Shown here: positions 51,216 through 60,421 of the stretch, in pieces
Layout of the letters: each line of letters begins with the position of its first letter
How positions within the stretch are numbered: the first letter of the stretch is position 1
Assembly (NCBI RefSeq): GCF_029892065.1
Contig: NZ_CP120373.1
Location: 682,001 to 746,000 of the forward strand
DNA from: Sinorhizobium garamanticum
GTDB taxonomy: Bacteria; Pseudomonadota; Alphaproteobacteria; Rhizobiales; Rhizobiaceae
Length of the DNA stretch: 64,000 nucleotides
Reading direction: 5' to 3'
Notes under the pieces: model-generated
What the model saw: only the letters and a program-made list of their open reading frames with translations
Told to the model about the DNA's origin: nothing
Database searches by the model: none
Position numbers and translations under genes: made by a program

Positions 51216-52514
51216 CTACCAGCGGCGCTCGAAGCGCTGCCTGAGAAATATCGCGATCCCGTTCATCAGCACGAGGAATGCCAGAAGAACCAGGATTGCA
51301 GCGGAGGTTCGGGACACGAAGCCGCGTTCGGGGCTATCGGCCCAGATGTAGATCTGTGTCGGTAGTGCGGTAGATGCAGCGAAGACGCCCTCGGGCGGGC
51401 TGGTGATGAAGGCGTTCATGCCGATCAGCAGCAGCGGCGCGGTTTCGCCGAGCGCTCTTGCCAGCGAGATGATGCTGCCGGTCATGACGGTCGGCATCGC
51501 AAGCGGCAGGATGTGGTGGAAGATCGCCTCGTGCTTCGACGCCCCCACGCCGAGCGCGGCCTCGCGGATCGAGGACGGTACCGACTTCAGTGATACGCGG
51601 GTCACGATGATAAGCGTCGGCAGCGTCATCAACGCGAGAACGAAGCCACCGACGAGCGGAGCGGAGCGGGGCAAGCCTAGCCATCCGAGGAAAACCGCAA
51701 GGCCGAGCAGACCGAACACCACGGAGGGCACGGCGGCCAGGTTGTTGATGTTCACCTCAATGAGGTCGGTGAACCTGTTCTTCGGCGCGAACTCTTCGAG
51801 ATAGATCGCAGCGGCGATCCCGATCGGGAAGCTGATCACGAAGCACACCAGCAGCGACCAGAACGAGCCAGAGATCGCACCCGCCAGACCCGCAAGCTCC
51901 GGGAAGCGGCTGTCGGCATTGAAGAATAGACCCCAGTTGAACGGCTTCGAGATCACGCCATTGGCGACCAACTGATCGTACATGCCAATCTGCTTGTCAT
52001 TGATGCGGCGTTGGTTCTCCGGGATGTCGCGGCTGATCGCGCCCTTGGCCAACTGATCGACGGGATCGGCCATCGGAATGGTGAAGCTGCTCTTGCCGGT
52101 CAACCGGCCGGGGTCGTCAACGACGGCATCGCGTACGAGGAATGGTGCCGACGAGGTGAACATTTCGAAGAACTTGCGTTCATCGCTTCTGCGCATCTCA
52201 GGCACCTGTGCCCGCAATGCGCCACGGACGATGCCGCGCCAGTCGGCCTCGCCAATGTTCGCCGGATCCACTTTTGCCGTCGACAGATCGATTTCGATGG
52301 TCGCGACGGTCTGCGTGAAGGCCGTGTAGCCCGTGAAGGTAAGCGAGCCGACGAGAATTGCGAGGAAGCCCAGCGCGAACGTAATTGCGATGATGCCATA
52401 GATCTGCAGCCGTCGGTCGGAGGCGTACCTGGCCCTCCGTCGGGCTTTCATCTCGTCGGAGTGCCAGTCCACGCCGGCCGCTGAGACGGTGTCGGTCAGT
52501 GCTGCGCTGGACAT
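51216..52514 (-). CDS. pstA: Phosphate ABC transporter permease PstA
   Basis: A 432-residue inner-membrane permease, longer than E. coli PstA by an extended N-terminal periplasmic part, as in other Rhizobiales. GSFWSLLVCFVISFPIGIAAAIYLEEF, VNINNLAAVPSVVFGLLGLA and REAALGVGASKHEAIFHHILP (EAA loop) are conserved. The start is ATG 52514, which overlaps the last base of the pstC stop (TGATG); the TTG one codon earlier is not needed. Confidence 0.95.
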   Translation of the reverse strand: MSSAALTDTVSAAGVDWHSDEMKARRRARYASDRRLQIYGIIAITFALGFLAILVGSLTFTGYTAFTQTVATIEIDLSTAKVDPANIGEADWRGIVRGALRAQVPEMRRSDERKFFEMFTSSAPFLVRDAVVDDPGRLTGKSSFTIPMADPVDQLAKGAISRDIPENQRRINDKQIGMYDQLVANGVISKPFNWGLFFNADSRFPELAGLAGAISGSFWSLLVCFVISFPIGIAAAIYLEEFAPKNRFTDLIEVNINNLAAVPSVVFGLLGLAVFLGWLGLPRSAPLVGGFVLALMTLPTLIIVTRVSLKSVPSSIREAALGVGASKHEAIFHHILPLAMPTVMTGSIISLARALGETAPLLLIGMNAFITSPPEGVFAASTALPTQIYIWADSPERGFVSRTSAAILVLLAFLVLMNGIAIFLRQRFERRW

Positions 52515-53884
52515 CAATATTTCTCCCGGTACTTCCGCACGGTGCGCAGAGCGATGAGGTTCAGGATGAGCGTCACGATGAAGAGGATCAGACCCAGCGC
52601 GAACGCCGCCAGTGTCTTCGGATTGTCGAATTCGGAGTCGCCGATGAGAAGCGTGACGATCTGCACGGTCACTGTCGTAACCGCGTCGAACGGGTTCACC
52701 GTCATCTTCGCGATCAGGCCCGCGGCCATCACGACGATCATCGTTTCCCCGACGGCGCGGCTGAGCGCCAGCAATACGCCGCCGACGATGCCGGGCAATG
52801 CCGCCGGAAGCAGAACCTTCCGGATGGTTTCACCCTTCGTGGCGCCGAGGGCAAAAGAACCCTCGCGCATCGCCGTCGGCACGGCCGCGAGAGCATCGTC
52901 GGAAAGCGAGGAGATGAACGGGATGATCATGACGCCCATCACAGCCCCGGCCGCCAGAGCGCTGTTCGGAGAGGATTCGATCCCGAGGCTGATGCCGAGG
53001 CTGCGCACGGCAGGCGCCACAGTGAGAACGGCGAAGAAGCCGTACACGACGGTTGGAACGCCTGCCAGGATTTCGAGCAGCGGCTTGATCACCGCGCGGA
53101 AACGCTTGTCGGCATATTCCGTCAGATAGATCGCCGAAAGGATTCCGGTCGGAACGGCGACGATCATCGAGATGAGCGAGATCACGAAGGTGCCGAAGAG
53201 AACCGGAATGACGCCGAATGCGCCCTGCCCCGCCACCTGGTCCGCGCGGATGGCGATCTGCGGCTCCCAGCGCAACCCGAACAGGAACTCGGTGATCGGC
53301 ACCTTCGCAAAGAACTGGAGCGCCTCGAAGACAAGCGAGGCGATGATGCCGAGGGTCGTCACGATCGCGACAAGCGACGAGAACATCATGAAATAGGTGA
53401 CGGAACGCTCGACGCTATGGCGTGCCCGGAAGCGGTTGCCGATGACCTTGTAGCCGAGGAAGGCACCGATCGCCATCAGGGCTGCGATGACAGCGACCAT
53501 CGCAACGGCCGAAATCTGCTGAAGCGACTTCAGATGCGTAACGGCAGCCTGGATTTCGGGAGTCGGTTCCTTGAAGATATTCCCTGCCGCGACCTGGCGG
53601 ACCTCGCTCATAATAAGAGAACGAGTGGTCGCGTCGAGGCTTTCCGAGCCAGGAAAACTGGCGACAACCAGTTGATTGATGACGCTGTTCTGCCCGGCCA
53701 GCCACAGCAAAAGGAAGATGAAGGCAGGCACACCGGTCCAGATGGCGGCATTCAGACCGTGGTAGATCGGTCGCGAATGTGTTTTTTCAGAAGCTCCGTT
53801 TTGCGTCGCGCGTGCGCGCGCAGAGCCGACAAAGTGCATAACAAGCGCCGCAAGCGCCAAAATGGCTAACAAATATCCGGACAT
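52514..53884 (-). CDS. pstC: Phosphate ABC transporter permease PstC
   Basis: A 456-residue inner-membrane permease with an N-terminal extension compared with the E. coli protein. IVAVPTGILSAIYLTEYADKRFR, PLLEILAGVPTVVYGFFAVL and MREGSFALGATKGETIRKVLLPAALPG (EAA loop) are intact. The frame is unbroken over its entire length. This matters because the S. meliloti laboratory strain 1021 is known for a frameshifted pstC; this window does not carry that defect. It is coupled to pstA and follows pstS by 64 bases. Confidence 0.95.
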   Translation of the reverse strand: MSGYLLAILALAALVMHFVGSARARATQNGASEKTHSRPIYHGLNAAIWTGVPAFIFLLLWLAGQNSVINQLVVASFPGSESLDATTRSLIMSEVRQVAAGNIFKEPTPEIQAAVTHLKSLQQISAVAMVAVIAALMAIGAFLGYKVIGNRFRARHSVERSVTYFMMFSSLVAIVTTLGIIASLVFEALQFFAKVPITEFLFGLRWEPQIAIRADQVAGQGAFGVIPVLFGTFVISLISMIVAVPTGILSAIYLTEYADKRFRAVIKPLLEILAGVPTVVYGFFAVLTVAPAVRSLGISLGIESSPNSALAAGAVMGVMIIPFISSLSDDALAAVPTAMREGSFALGATKGETIRKVLLPAALPGIVGGVLLALSRAVGETMIVVMAAGLIAKMTVNPFDAVTTVTVQIVTLLIGDSEFDNPKTLAAFALGLILFIVTLILNLIALRTVRKYREKY

Positions 53885-53948
53885 CGTGGCCCCCAGATCA
53901 AAAGGTGGGGCTGCCTACCACAGGCGGCAGCCAGCCCCAATGCCTGAG

Positions 53949-54986
53949 TTACGATCCGAGCTTCTTGGCTTCGGAAACAGCCTTCTGGACTTCGCCGCGC
54001 TTGGCGTCGTCGAGCGGCGTCAGGCCGCGCTCTGCCAGGTAGCCATCCGGTCCGAGAGCCGCGTCGGAGACGAACTCTTCCAGGAACTCCTTCATGCCCG
54101 GAATGACGTCGCGGTGAGCGTTCTTGATGTAGACAAAGAGCGGGCGAGCGACCGGGTAGGAACCATCAGCGATCGTGTCGAAGTTAACTTCAACATTGTT
54201 GACCTTGATGGCCTTCAGCTTGTCGGAGTTTTCGTAGAGGAACGAGTAGCCGAAGATGCCGACCGAGTTCGGGTCGGATTCAAGGCGCTGCACGATCAGG
54301 TTGTCGTTTTCGCCGGCTTCGACGAACGGACCGTCCTGGCGCATACGCGAGCAGACTTCGGTCCACTTCTTTTCATCGGCCTTCTTCAGGTCGGCCATGC
54401 CCGGCAGGCCCTTGCAGCCGTCATGCATGACGAGTTCGACGAAGGCGTCACGCGTGCCGGAGGTCGGCGGCGGGCCGAAGGCAACGATGTTGGTGTCCGG
54501 AAGCGAAGCGTCGATGTCCGACCACTTCTTGTTCGGGTTGGCGACGAAGCCACCCTTGCCGTCCGGAAGCTCGGCTGCAAGAGCCTTGAAGATCTGTTCT
54601 TCGGTGAGATTCCAGTCGGTTTCGTTGGCGCGCGAAACAGCGATCGAGAGGCCGTCATAGCCGATCATCGCTTCGGTGATGTCGTTTACGCCGTTGTCGG
54701 CGCAGAGCTTCACTTCGGATTCCTTGATGGCGCGCGACGCGCCGGTGACGTCAGCGAAATCTTCGCCTACGCCGCCGCAGAAGGCCTTGAAGCCGCCGCC
54801 GGTACCGGTGGACTCGACGACCGGCGCTGTCTTGCCGGACTTGTTGGCGAACTCTTCGGCCACAGCCTGCGAATAGGGGAACACAGTCGAGGAACCGACG
54901 AGCTTGATCTGGTCGCGAGCCGTTGCGGCGCCCGCGAACGCGGCGGAGGCGACCAGCGCCGCTACAGTGAGTTTAAGAGCTTTCAT
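53949..54986 (-). CDS. pstS: Phosphate-binding protein PstS
   Basis: A 345-residue periplasmic protein with signal peptide (LKLTVAALVASAAFAGAATA). IKLVGSSTVFPYSQAVAEEF, ESTGTGGGFKAFCGG and FGPPPTSGTRDAF are the phosphate-binding loops of the PstS family. It captures phosphate for PstCAB. A PHO box lies about 115 bases upstream of the start. It is the first gene of the pst operon, with phoR ending about 195 bases upstream on the same strand. Confidence 0.96.
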   Translation of the reverse strand: MKALKLTVAALVASAAFAGAATARDQIKLVGSSTVFPYSQAVAEEFANKSGKTAPVVESTGTGGGFKAFCGGVGEDFADVTGASRAIKESEVKLCADNGVNDITEAMIGYDGLSIAVSRANETDWNLTEEQIFKALAAELPDGKGGFVANPNKKWSDIDASLPDTNIVAFGPPPTSGTRDAFVELVMHDGCKGLPGMADLKKADEKKWTEVCSRMRQDGPFVEAGENDNLIVQRLESDPNSVGIFGYSFLYENSDKLKAIKVNNVEVNFDTIADGSYPVARPLFVYIKNAHRDVIPGMKEFLEEFVSDAALGPDGYLAERGLTPLDDAKRGEVQKAVSEAKKLGS

Positions 54987-55101
54987 AGATGTTCTCCCGG
55001 AATGGGCTTGTGTTGGTGCGCTTGAGTTCCAGCGCTCTCTTCGCCGTATGATCGGCCGCCCCTAGTTAGCCGCCGATGGCCACACCTTTTATGTCAATTC
55101 G

Positions 55102-55119
55102 ATGAAACATTTATGACAG
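55102..55119 (-). promoter_or_regulatory. PHO box upstream of pstS
   Basis: On the pstS strand it reads CTGTCATAAATGTTTCAT, matching the two-repeat consensus CTGTCAT-AAAT-CTGTCAT with changes only in the second repeat. It lies about 115 bases before the pstS start. Confidence 0.8.
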
Positions 55120-55180
55120 TCTATATCATTGAAGAATCTGCGTGATTCCGAATTCCGCGATCAGGCGACGACGTTTTGTG

Positions 55181-56440
55181 TCAGAAGCGGACTGTGAAGA
55201 TCGTACCCTTGCCGACCTCCGAATGGACAAGGAGACGGGCGCGGTGGCGCGTAAGGATATGCTTGACGATGGCAAGCCCGAGACCGGTGCCTTTCTTGGA
55301 ACGGCTCGCTTCGACGTTAACCCGATAGAAACGTTCGGTAATTCTCGGTACATGCTCGGCCGGGATGCCCGGGCCGTGATCTGTGACCGTCACCTCGGCC
55401 TGCTCGCCCTCGCCGCCTGCGAGACACACTTCGACCTTCTTGCCCTCCTGGCCGTATTTGCAGGCGTTCTCGATCAGGTTCTCGAAAACCTCGATCAACT
55501 CATCGCGATCTCCCCGGACGAAGACCGGTGCATCCGGAACGTCGAGCGAAATCTCCACGTCGAGCTCAGTCGCGAGCGGCAGCAGGCTGTCGCGCACGTG
55601 CCCGAGCAGTGGCGCCAGATCGACCATGTCTTCCGGAGCAAGATGCGATTTCAGTTCGAGCCTGGAGAGCGACAGGAGATCGTCCACCAGGCGACTCATG
55701 CGGGTGACCTGCTCGTGCATAATGACGAAAAATCTCTCCTGCGCCTTCGGATCGTTGCGCGCCGGCCCCTGCAGCGTCTCTATGAAGCCGCGAAGAGAGG
55801 CGAGCGGCGTACGCAGTTCGTGGCTGGCATTGGCGACGAAATCCGAGCGCATCCGGTCGATCCGGCGCGCCTGTGAGATGTCGCGATAGGTCAGCAGGAA
55901 GATACGCCGGCTCGAAGCATCGGCTTCAATCTCGGCAGGCGCAACCCTCACGACATAGACGGCATCCGACGGCAGTCTCTCGGTATGTTCGATCTGATTG
56001 ATCTTGCCGGTGGCGATTGTCTCGCGAACCATATCGAGGATGCCCGGGGACCGGACACGCGCGGAAAGATCGCTGTTCGGGGGAATCGTGCCGAAGGCCT
56101 TTTCGGCGGCAATGTTCTGAAACAGCACTGTCTCGTCCGCGGCGACGACAAGCACGGGCATATCGAGCGCGTTCAACGCCGGAACCAGCGGATCCCCTCC
56201 CTTGTCGGCGGCAACGGCGCTAACCGGCGCCGGCGGCACGGACGGCGCGCTGCGCTTGAGCAGCGCTGCGGCAAGCACGATCCAGAACGGCAGCACGGCA
56301 AGGATATGAATACCGGCGAGCGTGGCGAGGACGGCGATAAGGACCGAAAGGCCGAGAACCCACCGTTCCGCCTTCAACTTCGGCAGCAGCGTTCGCCAGA
56401 ACACCTTTGCATCGTCCCACACAACATCCTCATGACTCAA
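55181..56440 (-). CDS. phoR: Phosphate regulon sensor histidine kinase PhoR
   Basis: A 419-residue membrane kinase. Two close hydrophobic segments near residues 25-60 (WVLGLSVLIAVLATLAGIHILAVLPFWIVL) anchor it, a PAS domain follows, then the phospho-acceptor His in FVANASHELRTPLASLRGF. N-box ENLIENACKYG and G-boxes DHGPGIPAEH and KGTGLGLAIVK complete the kinase. It phosphorylates PhoB when the Pst system is not transporting phosphate. It starts the phosphate gene run and is divergent from ppk2. Confidence 0.95.
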   Translation of the reverse strand: MSHEDVVWDDAKVFWRTLLPKLKAERWVLGLSVLIAVLATLAGIHILAVLPFWIVLAAALLKRSAPSVPPAPVSAVAADKGGDPLVPALNALDMPVLVVAADETVLFQNIAAEKAFGTIPPNSDLSARVRSPGILDMVRETIATGKINQIEHTERLPSDAVYVVRVAPAEIEADASSRRIFLLTYRDISQARRIDRMRSDFVANASHELRTPLASLRGFIETLQGPARNDPKAQERFFVIMHEQVTRMSRLVDDLLSLSRLELKSHLAPEDMVDLAPLLGHVRDSLLPLATELDVEISLDVPDAPVFVRGDRDELIEVFENLIENACKYGQEGKKVEVCLAGGEGEQAEVTVTDHGPGIPAEHVPRITERFYRVNVEASRSKKGTGLGLAIVKHILTRHRARLLVHSEVGKGTIFTVRF

Positions 56441-56534
56441 TTGCGGTCCCCCTGATCACGATGGCGCGAAGGCAGAGAGATAGCGCTGCTTCATGACATG
56501 ATTTTCACGACATGCTTGAATCCGCAACGCAATT

Positions 56535-57482
56535 ATGGCCTCCTTCGAAGAAATCGAGCGCCAGCGGGAGGCAATGCAGATGGCAGCAGGAACAGCGGCA
56601 GCCGAGGCCAAGCCGGAGAGCCGGGCGGTCGAATTGCGGATTGGCGGCAAGTCCCGCGTCTTCGATATAGACAACCCGGAATTGCCGAAGTGGATCGATG
56701 ACGAGGCCTTCCCTTCCGATGACTATCCCTACAAGAAGAAGCTCGAAGAGGACGAGTACGAGGAAACGCTGACGAAACTGCAGATCGAACTCGTCAAGGT
56801 CCAGTTCTGGATGCAGGCGACCGGCAAGCGGGTGATGGCGCTTTTCGAGGGACGCGACGCGGCCGGCAAGGGCGGCGCCATCCACGCGACGATGGCCTAT
56901 ATGAACCCTCGTTCCGCCCGGATCGTCGCCCTCACCAAACCGACGGAGACCGAACGCGGGCAATGGTATTTCCAGCGCTACGTGGCGACTTTCCCGACGG
57001 CGGGGGAATTCGTGCTCTTCGATCGCTCCTGGTACAACCGCGCCGGTGTGGAACCGGTCATGGGTTTCTGCACACCAGAGCAGTACGAGCATTTTCTCAA
57101 GCAGGCTCCCCGCTTCGAGAAAATGATCGCCCACGAGGGCATCCAGCTCTTCAAATTCTGGCTGAATATCGGCCGGGAGATGCAATTGAAGCGATTCCAT
57201 GATCGCCGGCATGATCCCTTGAAGATCTGGAAGCTGTCGCCGATGGACATCGCGGCATTAAACAAGTGGGACGATTACACCGAGAAGCGCGATCGGATGC
57301 TGAAGGAGACACACAGCGACCACGCCCCTTGGACGGTCATCCGCGGCAACGACAAGCGCCGTGCCCGAATCAATCTGATCCGCCACATGCTCAAGAATCT
57401 GGACTATGACGGCAAGGACAAGGCGGCCATCGGCGAGGTCGATGACAAGATCGTCGGCTCCGGACCGGGCTTTCTGAAATGA
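56535..57482 (+). CDS. ppk2: Polyphosphate kinase 2
   Basis: A 315-residue PPK2-family enzyme. Walker A is [13 protein letters not shown], Walker B is [16 protein letters not shown], and the lid has [21 protein letters not shown]2 transfers phosphate between polyphosphate and nucleoside diphosphates, and its place beside phoR fits phosphate storage. The N-terminal 90 residues are an alpha-helical extension usual for this class. I find no good PHO box before it. Direction (synthesis or use of polyP) is not readable. Confidence 0.93.
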   Translation: MASFEEIERQREAMQMAAGTAAAEAKPESRAVELRIGGKSRVFDIDNPELPKWIDDEAFPSDDYPYKKKLEEDEYEETLTKLQIELVKVQFWMQATGKRVMALFEGRDAAGKGGAIHATMAYMNPRSARIVALTKPTETERGQWYFQRYVATFPTAGEFVLFDRSWYNRAGVEPVMGFCTPEQYEHFLKQAPRFEKMIAHEGIQLFKFWLNIGREMQLKRFHDRRHDPLKIWKLSPMDIAALNKWDDYTEKRDRMLKETHSDHAPWTVIRGNDKRRARINLIRHMLKNLDYDGKDKAAIGEVDDKIVGSGPGFLK

Positions 57483-57574
57483 TCTGAAGATTGGAACGCG
57501 CGTTCAAGCGAACGCACGAACGGTGCCGCACGTCATGTCAGACGCCTATTCGCGACACAGGGCGCCAGACCGGC

Positions 57575-58729
57575 CTATTGCCCCGGCAGCACGCGAATCG
57601 CGAAAACGTCCAGGCTGTTGCCCGCCCCACTGACGTCGCTGTTGAGCACGAGCCTGCCGGGACCGCTTGGCGCAATATTCCCCTCGAATGAGATCTTGAA
57701 AAGCATATCCAGCCGCTCGTCATGCACGGTGAACCGGTGGCGGCCACAGGCACCGAGCGAGGAGAAGTCGCATTCGACGGAGAATTCCGCGGTCTTGCCC
57801 GGCATGGCCTGGACGGTAAGCGCCAATGTCGATGATTTGCCCGAGAGCTGTGCCAGTGTATCGGCGGGAATTTCGAAGACGAGATCCCCATCCCTGCCGG
57901 CGACGGCCGACGTCACGCGCACGCGTTCGCCGCCGTCGTCGTTCAAGGGCTCGACGGTCGAGCGTGCGCCTGGCTTGATCGCCGCAACCTCCGCCGGCGT
58001 GAATACCTCGATCCACTCGCCGGAGAAGCCTTCCTGTGCGGCGAGGTTCTGAAGTCCTGCCGCGCCGTGGAAATCTTCCGATTCCACGGTGGCCGGTGGA
58101 TTGGCGACGCTGGTATCGGCCGGAGATTTCAGCAGGTCGTTCGTCTGGATCCACCACACCGTGGCGCCGGCAGCCGCAGCGAGCGTTGCCACGACCATGG
58201 CGAGGGATAGCAGGCGCCCGCGCCGGCGCTTGCGCGGCCGCTTGTCGGCGGCACCGACGTCGGGCGCAGCCGACGCGGCCTTGCCGTCCGCGGCTGCCGA
58301 TGGCGGTGTGGCGACAATCCGCCCCGAGGCCAACGAATCCTCGCGATCGGCGCGCAGGGCGCCAAGGTCGCTCTCGCCCTGCGCCGCGCGCCCTTTTTCA
58401 CCGGCAGCCGGCTCGCGACGGGCGGAAACGGAAGGGTCCGCGGCCGCCGGATTGGGCGCCGCCCACTCGCCTGCTTCGCCGAGGCTGGCGACCGGTGCCG
58501 CAGCGGAACGCGCCCGCAGGGCCGCGCGTTCTTCCGTCTCGATCGCGTGAATGACCGCCTCGAGCCGATGGCGCTGTTTCGCGATCACGTCGGGGTCTTC
58601 GATTTGCTGCTTTTTCAGTCCGTTTTCCAGCGCCTGACGGGCCGACTGATAGATGCGTGCACGGATTTCCGCGTTGGTTCTGTCCGAGCGTTCCAGTGCA
58701 TTCCTGATCGCAGTTTCGAGTCCGCTCAC
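57575..58729 (-). CDS. Hypothetical membrane-anchored protein
   Basis: A 384-residue protein I cannot name. Residues 1-75 are helical (GLETAIRNALERSDRTNAEI ... HRLEAVIHAIETEERAALRA). A low-complexity Ala/Pro/Arg stretch follows, then a basic cluster (RPRKRRRG) and one membrane helix near 180-205 (LLSLAMVVATLAAAAGATVWW). The C-terminal part, about 170 residues, is beta-rich with two Cys (VECDFSSLGACGRHRF) and probably lies outside the cytoplasm as a carbohydrate-binding-like domain. GTG 58729 after AAGGACTTGAT is the best start. It is conserved-looking with no neighbours that explain it. Confidence 0.75.
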   Translation of the reverse strand: MSGLETAIRNALERSDRTNAEIRARIYQSARQALENGLKKQQIEDPDVIAKQRHRLEAVIHAIETEERAALRARSAAAPVASLGEAGEWAAPNPAAADPSVSARREPAAGEKGRAAQGESDLGALRADREDSLASGRIVATPPSAAADGKAASAAPDVGAADKRPRKRRRGRLLSLAMVVATLAAAAGATVWWIQTNDLLKSPADTSVANPPATVESEDFHGAAGLQNLAAQEGFSGEWIEVFTPAEVAAIKPGARSTVEPLNDDGGERVRVTSAVAGRDGDLVFEIPADTLAQLSGKSSTLALTVQAMPGKTAEFSVECDFSSLGACGRHRFTVHDERLDMLFKISFEGNIAPSGPGRLVLNSDVSGAGNSLDVFAIRVLPGQ

Positions 58730-58754
58730 ATCAAGTCCTTCTGTGCAACGAAGC

Positions 58755-58857
58755 CTGCTGCAGGTTTCCCTAGGTCGCACTGAGCTAAAGAAACATGCAG
58801 CAATTCAAAGCACTACAGCGACGTTTGCGCGTCTGACAAGACGCGCGTGCGCTGTAG
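58755..58857 (-). repeat. RIME-type mosaic element, full copy
   Basis: CTGCTGCAGG ... AACATGCAG for an eroded module B, spacer CAATTCAAAGCA, module A CTACAGCG ... CGCTGTAG with inner stem GCGTCT / AGACGC. It lies in the 400-base gap between the hypothetical gene and the nitronate monooxygenase. Confidence 0.87.
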
Positions 58858-59078
58858 CGGCGCGCCGCAGCCGAGCGGGTATTTCCATCCTTCAAGGACA
58901 GAATAGTCCCCTTCCCGATCCACGCCGTTGGTTTTATTAACGATTGGGTAACCGTTGCTTTCGGAATTCGCAAGTCCGGGCGCAAAACCACCGGGACTTC
59001 GACGGGGAAAACAAGGCAGGGCTCGACTGATGCGCGGAAAAGCGTCTCTTTGCAAGTCCACTGGTAGCTGCTATTTGT

Positions 59079-59104
59079 TTTGACGTTTACGCAAACGTCA
59101 AAAC
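59079..59104. promoter_or_regulatory. Perfect inverted-repeat operator before nitronate monooxygenase
   Basis: Arms TTTGACGTTT and AAACGTCAAA flank ACGC. The core is identical to that before the beta-oxidation operon at 27317-27342. It ends about 20 bases before the start codon, a repressor-like position. Outer bases may extend the pairing further. Confidence 0.7.
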
Positions 59105-59125
59105 AATGTGGGATGGAGAAACCTG

Positions 59126-60136
59126 ATGCCCTTGCCGCCAATCCTTTCCGGAACAACGAGACTGCCGGTGGTCGGCGCACCGCTCTTCATCGTCTCGCAT
59201 CCCAGGCTGACGATCGCGCAGTGCAAAGCCGGTGTCATAGGCTCCTTTCCCGCCCTCAATGCGCGCCCGCAATCGCAGCTCGATGAGTGGCTTGCGGAAA
59301 TCACCGAAACGCTCGCCGACCACGATGCCAAACATCCCGACCGGCCCGCGGCGCCATTCGCGGTCAATCAGATCGTCCACAAGTCGAATGCCAGGCTCGA
59401 GCACGACCTGATGCTCTGCGTCAAATACAAGGTACCGATCGTCATATCGTCGCTCGGCGCGGTCCCGGAAGTGAATGCCGCCATCCATTCCTACGGCGGG
59501 ATAGTGCTCCACGACGTCATCAACAATCGGCACGCCAATTCCGCGATCCGCAAGGGTGCGGACGGCCTGATCGCGGTTGCCACCGGGGCCGGCGGCCACG
59601 CCGGAACGCTCTCGCCTTTTGCGCTTATCCAGGAGATCCGCGCGTGGTTCGACGGGCCGCTGATGCTTTCCGGCGCGATCGCCACCGGCGGCGCCATTCT
59701 CGCGGCAGAGGCGATGGGCGCGGACATGGCCTATATCGGTTCCCCCTTCATCGCCACCGAAGAGGCGCGCGCCAGCGATGCCTACAAGCAGATGATCGTC
59801 GACAGCAGCGCTGCCGACATCGTCTATTCCAACTATTTCACCGGCATTCACGGCAACTACCTCAAGCCCTCGATCAGCGCGGCCGGCATGGATCCGGATC
59901 GACTGCCGGAGGCGGACCCGTCGAAGATGGATTTCGGCAGCGCCGCCGAAGGGGCGAAAGCCTGGAAGGACATCTGGGGCTGCGGCCAGGGCATCGGCGC
60001 CATCCGCGAGATCAGCACGGTGGCTGAGCTCATCGACCGGCTGGAACGGGAATACGACGCGGCCCGAACGCGGCTCGGGCTCGGCGCCTATCGCCATGTT
60101 CATCCGCCCAAGGAATTTTCAAGTTCTCGAAACTGA
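59126..60136 (+). CDS. Nitronate monooxygenase-family FMN enzyme
   Basis: A 336-residue TIM-barrel protein. PVVGAPLFIVSHPRLTIAQCKAGVIGSFPA starts the barrel, HDVINNRHANSAIRKGADGLIAVATGAGGHAG contains the FMN phosphate loop and the conserved His, and SGAIATGGAILAAEAMGADMAYIGSPF completes it. The family oxidises nitronates or propionate-3-nitronate, though many members act on other substrates. ATG 59126 follows GGATGGAG; a GTG at 59108 would overlap the operator region. The shared operator ties it to acyl-CoA metabolism. Confidence 0.9.
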   Translation: MPLPPILSGTTRLPVVGAPLFIVSHPRLTIAQCKAGVIGSFPALNARPQSQLDEWLAEITETLADHDAKHPDRPAAPFAVNQIVHKSNARLEHDLMLCVKYKVPIVISSLGAVPEVNAAIHSYGGIVLHDVINNRHANSAIRKGADGLIAVATGAGGHAGTLSPFALIQEIRAWFDGPLMLSGAIATGGAILAAEAMGADMAYIGSPFIATEEARASDAYKQMIVDSSAADIVYSNYFTGIHGNYLKPSISAAGMDPDRLPEADPSKMDFGSAAEGAKAWKDIWGCGQGIGAIREISTVAELIDRLEREYDAARTRLGLGAYRHVHPPKEFSSSRN

Positions 60137-60212
60137 TGGCTTGAAATCTTACCGCTTTGCGTTTATCAGCGCCTCACACTTCGTTCCGCGGCTCTCCGCG
60201 GGACCATTGAGG

Positions 60213-60288
60213 GCCGCTTTAGCTCAGTCGGTAGAGCACATCATTCGTAATGATGGGGTCACGTGTTCGAGTCACGTAAGCGGCACCA
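60213..60288 (+). tRNA. tRNA-Thr (CGT anticodon)
   Basis: Acceptor arm GCCGCTT / AAGCGGC, D arm GCTC / GAGC, anticodon stem CATCA / TGATG with loop TTCGTAA giving CGT, T arm ACGTG / CACGT with TTCGAGT. The CCA end is encoded and the length is 76 bases. Confidence 0.95.
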
Positions 60289-60421
60289 TTTTTTTCAAAG
60301 ACTTAGGTAACACGCCGCCATCCGCCTGTGGCAAACACACCGGCTTCGGCGAGAAGGGAATGCGGCATGATAGCCTGGGCTTGTCGGCCCCGGCTGCGCG
60401 CGCTGCGTACGGACTTTATGA

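Noticed and set aside
56490..56530. PHO box before ppk2
   Set aside because: CATGACATGATTTTCACGACATG has two similar parts, but they are about 14 bases apart and not 11, so it does not fit the consensus.
58930..58960. CtrA box near TTAACGATTGGGTAACC
   Set aside because: The second half-site has a mismatch, and it lies between a repeat and unrelated genes, so support is too weak.
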